From assembly GCA_036489775.1 (NCBI GenBank), contig DASXFC010000008.1, forward strand, positions 10,982 through 74,981: a stretch of 64,000 bases of DNA, given 5' to 3'. The number at the start of each line of letters is the position of its first letter. Position 1 is the stretch's first letter. Positions 58,901-64,000 of this stretch are shown here, one piece after another. The DNA comes from Bog-473 sp036489775 (GTDB taxonomy: Bacteria; Actinomycetota; Acidimicrobiia; Acidimicrobiales; RAAP-2). The position numbers and the translations under genes were made by a program. Under the pieces are notes generated by a model. That model was not told the DNA's origin. It was given only the letters and a program-made list of their open reading frames with translations, and did not search any database.

Positions 58901-59221
58901 TCAGTCCGAGGCCGGGAGGGGCTTCGCACCCTGGAGGGTCAGCGGGGTTCCGTAGAGCGTCAAGGTGCCGGCTCCGGCCTTCGTGCAAAGCACCTCTAGA
59001 CCCGAACCCTCGTCGACATAGCGCTTCCCCAAGTTGGTACCCCCAGCCAGCTTCGGATCGAGTTCCGCATCGTTCGGTGCCTCGCCGTCCATTGGATACA
59101 TCGGTGCTCCACCGCACCCCAGTTCGGCCGATCCGTTGCCCGGCTTGACGACGATGACCTCGGCGTCGCAGACGGCGCTCTTCCACCGCGATCCAGGCTT
59201 CAATTCCACAACAACCTCCAT
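58901..59221 (-). CDS. Small conserved-looking hypothetical protein
   Basis: This 106-aa protein, MEVVVELKPGSRWKSAVCDAEVIVVKPGNGSAELGCGG, has a Cys-x-x-x-x-x-x-x pattern with C18 and C36 and GKRYVDEGSGLEVLCTKAGAG, all beta-rich, and no signal peptide. I do not recognise the family. It converges with the crotonase gene, 13 bp apart. Small proteins of this kind beside lipid-catabolism genes may be accessory domains, but no function is assigned. Confidence 0.6.
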   Translation of the reverse strand: MEVVVELKPGSRWKSAVCDAEVIVVKPGNGSAELGCGGAPMYPMDGEAPNDAELDPKLAGGTNLGKRYVDEGSGLEVLCTKAGAGTLTLYGTPLTLQGAKPLPASD

Positions 59222-59706
59222 CTAGATGGAACGCACAGGTTCATGGCGCCCCTCTTACACGCTTGAGCTACCCGCCGCGGGTCGGCGATGATCATCGCTG
59301 CGAGTATGCAGATCACGATCTCGCTTGCACCCATGCGGGTTACGAAGGTGAGACCCGTCACGAATACGCCTCCGGAAGCACCCCCCGAGCTCGGCATCCG
59401 GCTGAAGGTCTAGTTAACCTGTTAGTAAGCAATTGAAGATCCACCTGGCCTGACAATGAGTCACCTTCGTCGATTTGTCGAGGGCGTTCTTGAGGGAACC
59501 GGGCATTCCCTGATCACTCGGTCAGGAACTCGTCGAGCCGATCTGATCTCACAGTTCGGGCACCCACAACATGACTGTCCGAGTACATCACGTCAAAACC
59601 GGCGTCTTTGCTCGCATTCGTTCGGGCGACGTAGCTTTGCTCGAGACCACAACGCCGGACAGCCGACGGTTCTCAAAGTCGTCGAGTGCGCCACACATCA
59701 GGGATT
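59222..59706. other. Intergenic stretch without a supported gene
   Basis: Between the hypothetical gene and the CHAT cassette no frame shows family-like composition. TCTAGTTAACCTGTTAGT (59405-59424) is the most AT-rich patch. The region marks a change from dense catabolic genes to a different, less GC-rich cassette. Confidence 0.5.
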
Positions 59707-60060
59707 TCAGGGAGGTGAATTGCCGTCTTCTACCTGTCCCTGGTCCGGGCGGACCAAGTGCAACGTTAGCGTCGCTGAGCAATTTAGTGACACGCCGGTG
59801 CCGAGGAAACCCACTTCGCCCCCTGCACCGATTGCAACCGCCACTTCAATCTCGTTCAATTTGAAGCCCGGGGTGTCGCTCTCGTCCGGAAGGGCTCCCA
59901 TGAACGACCGAAGGGCCTTGGCCATGTTGTCGCGCACAATGGTTGGATCGACCCTCTCCCAGATCTTTTTGTCGCCCGCCAGGAGCTCGCCCGATGGGAC
60001 CTCCAGATCCGTGAGCAGCAAGAAGCGGCCATCCGGCTCGGTGTTGGATGTGACACTCAT
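59707..60060 (-). CDS. Small Pepco/Trypco-like conflict-system protein
   Basis: This 117-aa protein starts in an ATGA overlap with the CHAT gene stop. Its core, KLNEIEVAVAIGAGGEVGFLGTGVSLNCSATLTLHL, is a beta-hairpin-rich unit (E-V-x-V-x-[IL]-G-A-x-G-x-V-[GA]) resembling small domains described as co-occurring with trypsin-like and CHAT peptidases (Trypco/Pepco groups). These are thought to be adaptors or activity modulators of bacterial conflict systems. The resemblance is by eye only. The overlap with the CHAT gene strongly suggests the two act together. Confidence 0.65.
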   Translation of the reverse strand: MSVTSNTEPDGRFLLLTDLEVPSGELLAGDKKIWERVDPTIVRDNMAKALRSFMGALPDESDTPGFKLNEIEVAVAIGAGGEVGFLGTGVSLNCSATLTLHLVRPDQGQVEDGNSPP

Positions 60061-62573
60061 GACGCCTCCTTCAGGACAGTTGCATCTCGCTCAAAATGAA
60101 TCTTCATGTCAGGGTGCCCAAATGCGCAGTACCCCAATGCTGTGAGCCGCCGAGTGCCTAGCCGCGTCTCGATCTTCTCATCTGCGATCGTCTTAACCCG
60201 AGCGTCCAGCAGCGCGGCACCAAGCCCGTTGCCTGCTGCAAGCGCCTCGTAGAAGTGATGGGCCATGCCGACTGCCACCTTCACGTTTACCGGCAAGGTC
60301 GAAGCGACAACAGCACCGACGCCGTCTTCGAGAAGGCGCTCTGGGTAGCACTGATCACCGAATACCCCGGGCAGATCTCCGGCCGAGCTACAGGCATTCA
60401 GGAAGACGAGCGCCGCCCCCGCACAGAACGCCTTGTGCGGCTCGCGAAACGACGTGGGGCGCAGCTCCCCTCCCTCGAGTTCAAGACCAGCTCCGAATTG
60501 CGAGGTGCACACGTGCGTGAGCACATCCAGAAGTTGGAAACGATTCGTCAAGAGGACATCACTATCGACTTGGTCCATAGTGGTGTACTCCTTAACTTCG
60601 CAGCGCTCGTCGAGATACGTCTTAAGGTCCTCGTAAGGTGTCGACGCCATTTCCCGGACTCTGGGAACTGTCGCCAACGCAGCTATTCGGATCGCTCGAT
60701 CATCTGCTTGGATTCCTCGGCCATCGCAGACCTCGATCCATCGCGTTATTGCATGAACTTCTCCAACGAAGACCTCCATCCCATCAATTGAAAGGAGAGC
60801 TAACTCGAAGGGAAAGTCGAGTGCTTCCGGGTGTTGGATGTACACGCTGAGACCAGGACGTGTGCTGAGGGCGCGGACAATCTCATCCGGCAATGCTCTT
60901 TTCGCCAATTCTCCAATCTCATGGATCTCGCGATCCAATCGCTTGTCGGACCAATCTCTCGTCTTGGCGTCGAAATCCTTCGCGAAGCTGTCGAGGCGTC
61001 CGCGCGAATCGGAGGTAAGGCCCAATTTGGCAGAACACGAATACGCCTTGTCGCTCGTTCCCTCCCAAAAGGTCACAGCGCCTTGAGCGTCGATGCGGAC
61101 CCGCACGTCGGCGCGTGGTCCGAAGGGTACAGGGACGATCACACGTCGCGAGTCTGGGAAGCTATCGATCCGAACCTGTGCGAGCACTCTGCCCTGTTGT
61201 AGCGCGTAGACGAGGACACGATGCTCGTTGGTTGGGAGGACGCTCAACATGAACGCGTACGTTGGACTCTCCGCCCCGCCTTCGATCTTCATCTCCGCGG
61301 TCGAAGTTCCGAGGACCTCAAATCCCCGGACCGCGACCTCTATGGTGACCGGAGAGGGCACTTCAACATCGAAAACATCGCTTACGTATTCAAAATCGGT
61401 GGCGCCAGGAATCGCCAACTTCACGAGAACGACAATCTCTCCACTTGAGTCGGAGAGTTCACCACGTACGTCAACTGCGAGCGTTCGTGGGTCCCGCTGC
61501 TCCGAATGGCCCAGCCCATCTCCTGCGTTGCCATCACTTCCGCCACTGCTTTCGCCACTGCTTCCGCCGATGGTTCCTCCTCCTCCTCCGCTTCCGCCCA
61601 GAATCCGTAGCTCGTCACCGAAAGCCGCCTCAATGTCCCGCGCAGCAGCGACAGCAAGGGGCGCTGGCACTGGTTCGTCGGTCGTAAGACCAGCAAAGAC
61701 CGCCTCAGCGCCATCTCTTCCAGCGCCGACGAGATCGCTTACGGCAACTCGCGCTTGCTCGACGACGTTGGCAATGGTTTCCTGCGGAAATATACCGTGG
61801 CGCCGTTGAACGAACAGACGTTCCTGGGCTTCGATCACCGCTCGTGCCTCATGAGCTGGCACATCGGCGCCCATCTGCAACCCGCGAACCATGTGTTCCG
61901 CGTCAGCGGTAGGACTGGCACCAAAAACATGCACCATGTCGTACCCAAAGTGAACTAACGGAACATCGAATCCTGCTGTACCGAGTAGCCGGGACAGCTC
62001 GTTGCCGGATTCGACCGTCTCGACAACAATCGGAAATGCTTGCATCGGCTTGATCCGCTTAGGTCCAATGATTAGTAGTCCCGCCAACGGCTCGACTACG
62101 TCACCCGCCGATCTGCCGGAGGCAACCCGAATCTCGGGCCCAACGAGGCCCGTCACGTTGACGAACTCGGGGCTGTGACGTGAAACAGCAACGCCATCGA
62201 CCTCTGTCCAGGCCATGCCGGGTACGGGCTCGAGCAGGATGTCGCAAACACCGTGCAGCAGTTCTGCAATGGCCTCGCGAGTTCGATAGCTAACCCCAAC
62301 CTTGACGTAGTCGCTCAGGAAGCCTTCGAGGTCAGGATCAACTGCCTCCGAGGCCGCGCCAGAAATGGCTTGGTGGATCGCCTTCGTAGCTTGAATCGCG
62401 CCTTCGCAGTAGGCCCGATAATCGGGCTCCTTCCAGTCTGACGCCCGCTCGATGACTTCCGACGTCCAGTGATCGTAGAGTGTCGAGGTCCCAAAGGTCC
62501 TCTTCACTACGCCTTCGCGAGCGGCGGCGACCGTCGCCAGCCGGGCGAGGTGTCCGCGCTCGGGCCTGCTCAT
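60057..62573 (-). CDS. CHAT-domain (caspase-like) protease with N-terminal helical and beta-sandwich regions
   Basis: This 838-aa protein ends in a CHAT peptidase domain: the catalytic His687 in LTHVCTSQFG and Cys728 in VFLNACSSAGDLPG, with YPERLLEDGVGAVVASTLPVNVKVA and FYEALAAGNGLGAALLDAR after it. Upstream are a mostly helical region (1-110), a mixed region (140-300, VPLVHFGYDMVHVFG), a Gly/Ser linker (326-352, GGSGGGGGTIGG), then beta-rich stretches (365-560) that look like sensor or scaffold domains. No membrane helix. A small Pepco-like gene overlaps its stop. Likely a stress- or phage-triggered protease; substrate and trigger unknown. Confidence 0.88.
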   Translation of the reverse strand: MSRPERGHLARLATVAAAREGVVKRTFGTSTLYDHWTSEVIERASDWKEPDYRAYCEGAIQATKAIHQAISGAASEAVDPDLEGFLSDYVKVGVSYRTREAIAELLHGVCDILLEPVPGMAWTEVDGVAVSRHSPEFVNVTGLVGPEIRVASGRSAGDVVEPLAGLLIIGPKRIKPMQAFPIVVETVESGNELSRLLGTAGFDVPLVHFGYDMVHVFGASPTADAEHMVRGLQMGADVPAHEARAVIEAQERLFVQRRHGIFPQETIANVVEQARVAVSDLVGAGRDGAEAVFAGLTTDEPVPAPLAVAAARDIEAAFGDELRILGGSGGGGGTIGGSSGESSGGSDGNAGDGLGHSEQRDPRTLAVDVRGELSDSSGEIVVLVKLAIPGATDFEYVSDVFDVEVPSPVTIEVAVRGFEVLGTSTAEMKIEGGAESPTYAFMLSVLPTNEHRVLVYALQQGRVLAQVRIDSFPDSRRVIVPVPFGPRADVRVRIDAQGAVTFWEGTSDKAYSCSAKLGLTSDSRGRLDSFAKDFDAKTRDWSDKRLDREIHEIGELAKRALPDEIVRALSTRPGLSVYIQHPEALDFPFELALLSIDGMEVFVGEVHAITRWIEVCDGRGIQADDRAIRIAALATVPRVREMASTPYEDLKTYLDERCEVKEYTTMDQVDSDVLLTNRFQLLDVLTHVCTSQFGAGLELEGGELRPTSFREPHKAFCAGAALVFLNACSSAGDLPGVFGDQCYPERLLEDGVGAVVASTLPVNVKVAVGMAHHFYEALAAGNGLGAALLDARVKTIADEKIETRLGTRRLTALGYCAFGHPDMKIHFERDATVLKEAS

Positions 62574-62985
62574 TCGCGGACCACATTACCGTTTACAGCC
62601 GGGTGTCGCCTTGCTGAGAGCAAGCTTGGCTGCGAGGCGCCCACAGAGAACCAAACACCGAGGCTGGGTGCGCAGCCGTTGAAGCGCGCCGTGTTTGAGT
62701 AACCCGACGCCTCTGAGTCCGAGAGTTCCTCCGCGCCAATGCCGATCCAGTGACCCGGAGTGTCGCCCAAGCCAGTACGGTCCACTCTCGCAAAGCGCTT
62801 GGGCATGGACTACCTCCAGGTAGCTCACGACCAAACTCTCATAACGCTTGACCTGGACCGCCGAACGGGGTCAAGCTCACTTTGCGGGTTAGCGACAGAA
62901 GTCGTTGAGCAGGGCAATCAAAGGGTCCGTCCGGTGCTGATCCCAGCTTTAGCTGCCTGTTGCCCCAGAGGTATGTGGGCGAGTT
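62574..62985. other. Intergenic stretch without a supported gene
   Basis: Upstream of the CHAT gene I see no reading frame with recognisable composition on either strand and no clear promoter box. The CHAT promoter must lie here. It borders the DUF6788/recombinase mobile segment. Confidence 0.5.
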
Positions 62986-63345
62986 CTAAGCGCCGCGAGT
63001 GGAGTCGAAATCGGCGATGGAAAGGGCTTCGAGCTCTTTGACCAGTTCATGCAGGCGCCGATTGGCCTCGATGGCGGGTCCGAGGCGTTCAGCTTCATCA
63101 GCGCTCAGGGTCTTGGTGACCTGGCGGCCGTCTTGTTGGTGGGTCCAGGTCGGATAGGGGCCGTGCAGGACCGGAGGATCAGCCCGACAGTGGCAACCCG
63201 CACCGGCGCACCGGGTTGAGCGTTGCGAGATGGTGCCGGGCACCACGGCTCCGAGCGCGGCGATCTCGGCCACGATGGCCGCTCGCTGTTTTGGACGTTG
63301 CATCGCCTCCAGCATCTCCGATCCCCTATCTTGATAGTAGTACAT
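62986..63345 (-). CDS. DUF6788-type protein linked to mobile elements
   Basis: This protein of about 119 aa (from ATG 63345) has VVPGTISQRSTRCAGAGCHCRADPPVLHGPYPTWTHQQDGRQVTKTLSADEAERL: the R-C-x-x-x-x-C-x-C zinc-like cluster followed by HGPY-x-x-W-T and a T-K-x-L turn is the DUF6788 pattern I know from genes beside integrases and transposases. It is divergent from a recombinase fragment with overlapping start codons; ATG 63315 inside the frame is a further candidate start. Molecular role unknown. Confidence 0.75.
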   Translation of the reverse strand: MYYYQDRGSEMLEAMQRPKQRAAIVAEIAALGAVVPGTISQRSTRCAGAGCHCRADPPVLHGPYPTWTHQQDGRQVTKTLSADEAERLGPAIEANRRLHELVKELEALSIADFDSTRGA

Positions 63346-63354
63346 GTCAAGATA
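63327..63354. promoter_or_regulatory. Palindrome at the divergent DUF6788/recombinase starts
   Basis: TATCTTGA (63327-63334) and TCAAGATA (63347-63354) form a perfect 8-bp inverted repeat with a 12-bp centre holding both start codons. It could be an operator or a recombinase core-type site. Confidence 0.45.
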
Positions 63355-63877
63355 TCCCCAGATGGCGGGCCTCAGCCAACGTGACCGGAGCGTGCTCGGG
63401 CGATTCGAGGGTTTCTGCGCCCTCGAAGGGCTTCCTGCGCCCGCCACCGCGCTCGGTGACGGGGCCTGCATCGAGGCGTTCTTGGCCATTGGCTGCGCCG
63501 GACTGGTGCCCCATTCGCTCGGCACCTATCGCTCGGTGCTGCGTCGCCTCGGCGGAGGCTCGGTGGCCGAGGCTCGTGGGTTTTCCGGATCACCAGCCCC
63601 GCGCCCATACTCGCGCTTTGAAGTCACTGCGCTGTGGTCGATGGCGTCTCACCAGCCAAGCGCCCGGCGGATCACCAAGGCCAAGGTGCTCCTCGCCTCC
63701 ATGCTCGGGGCCGGGCTCCACCCAGGCGAACTGGCCCGGCTCAAGGGCACCGATGTGCACTGCGCCGGCACCACCACCAGCGTGGTCGTCGCTGGACCTC
63801 GTCCCCGCACCCTGCTGGTCCGAGCCCCTTATGACACTGAGTTGGCCGCGTTGGCCGAGGTGTCAGCGTTCAAGTAA
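63344..63877 (+). pseudogene. Tyrosine-recombinase-like gene, truncated
   Basis: The 177-aa frame has an N-terminal core-binding domain (MAGLSQRDRSVLGRFEGFCALEG, SLGTYRSVLRRL) and the start of a catalytic domain (TKAKVLLASMLGAGLHPGELARLKGTDVHC). The first catalytic Arg of G-L-R-x-x-E-L is replaced by His-Pro. The protein stops after AYDTELAALAEVSAFK-like text, where a repeat-rich sequence begins; the rest of the catalytic domain is missing, so the gene was probably broken by an insertion. Confidence 0.65.
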
Positions 63878-64000
63878 TTCCCCACCAGCTGGCGAGGACG
63901 TTCAAGTAATTCCCTACCTCGGCGTTCAAGTTATTCCCCACCCCTGAGGGGGGATCCACCCGCCGGGCTCCTTGTTCCACTAGCCGCGTCGCTGTCCCCA
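63861..64000. mobile_element. Probable IS21-type insertion sequence, left terminus (partial)
   Basis: At 63861 the sequence starts TGTCAGCGTTCAAGTAATTCC and then shows three near-identical 20-bp repeats. Elements of the IS21 family begin with TG and have several such terminal repeats (family knowledge). The recombinase frame ends inside the first repeat. No transposase is visible in the remaining bases, so the assignment is by repeat layout only. Confidence 0.5.
63867..63942. repeat. Three tandem CGTTCAAGTAATTCCCCACC-type repeats
   Basis: Copies at 63867-63886, 63899-63918 (one change: TCCCTACC) and 63923-63942 (one change: AAGTTATT), with start-to-start distances of 32 and 24 bp. They probably are transposase-binding repeats at an element end. 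Confidence 0.85.

Noticed and set aside
59456..60145. Plus-strand frame of 229 aa across the Pepco-like gene
   Set aside because: It is antisense to the small gene that overlaps the CHAT stop codon, and its sequence is low-complexity without a motif.
1..64000. CRISPR arrays, rRNA, tRNA genes
   Set aside because: No repeat-spacer pattern, no rRNA-like conserved core and no cloverleaf with intact T-loop was found by eye.

Overview
The window is high-GC DNA with dense, often 4-bp-overlapping genes, frequent GTG and occasional TTG starts, an F420-type luciferase-like oxidoreductase, LAXTG/Tat-type surface protein signals, 3Fe-4S ferredoxin/P450 pairs and many parallel acyl-CoA catabolism genes. 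This points to an actinobacterium (Actinomycetota). A lineage such as Acidimicrobiia is plausible but not proven by anything seen here.

Layout. 1-2.8 kb: a potassium-sensing kdp regulatory locus in which KdpD is split: the N-terminal KdpD module is encoded leftwards off the window edge, and the DUF4118-GAF-kinase module plus KdpE run rightwards. 2.9-8.4 kb: an SDR, a beta-lactamase-like hydrolase, a nitroreductase, an amidohydrolase-2 protein and glucose-6-phosphate dehydrogenase (zwf), all rightward. 8.4-14.0 kb: leftward kdpFABC with two tiny membrane ORFs at its head (kdpF, 29 aa, and an unnamed 27-aa protein) and two small membrane or secreted proteins at its tail. 14.2-22.1 kb: oxidoreductases, a DUF3445 protein, a TetR/MFS-efflux pair with a textbook operator lying between its -35 and -10, and a P450-ferredoxin operon. 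22.1-28.6 kb: two phytanoyl-CoA dioxygenase-like genes, an enoyl-CoA hydratase, a GNAT enzyme, and a cassette of PqqD-like carrier, HprK-like kinase, a Ser/Thr-Gly-rich LAFTG surface protein and a divergent PF14907-type nucleotidyltransferase. 28.6-59.2 kb: a large acyl-CoA catabolic island (acyl-CoA ligase, five further crotonases, four acyl-CoA dehydrogenases, two CaiB-type CoA transferases, three thioesterases, SDRs, aldehyde dehydrogenase, P450, ferredoxin, two TetR regulators). 59.7-62.6 kb: a two-gene CHAT-protease/small-protein cassette of biological-conflict type. 63-64 kb: a mobile-element edge with a DUF6788 gene, a tyrosine-recombinase fragment and what looks like an IS21-type terminus.

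How the parts work together. The catabolic island encodes activation (AMP-dependent ligase, CoA transferases), alpha-beta dehydrogenation (including an overlapping pair of acyl-CoA dehydrogenases of the heteromeric type), hydration, alcohol oxidation and thioester hydrolysis, but no thiolase is visible, so the pathway must be completed elsewhere. A near-palindromic motif, TTGACGTCGNNGTNRA, recurs in intergenic positions in front of at least six transcription units between 31 and 55 kb, twice in front of a TetR gene at 40.7 kb. I infer a local regulon under that TetR protein. An acyl-CoA dehydrogenase adjoining a phosphotransferase (47.9-50.3 kb) reproduces, as separate genes, the two domains of ACAD10/ACAD11.

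All functional names come from reading motifs and family resemblance by eye; no database search was run.
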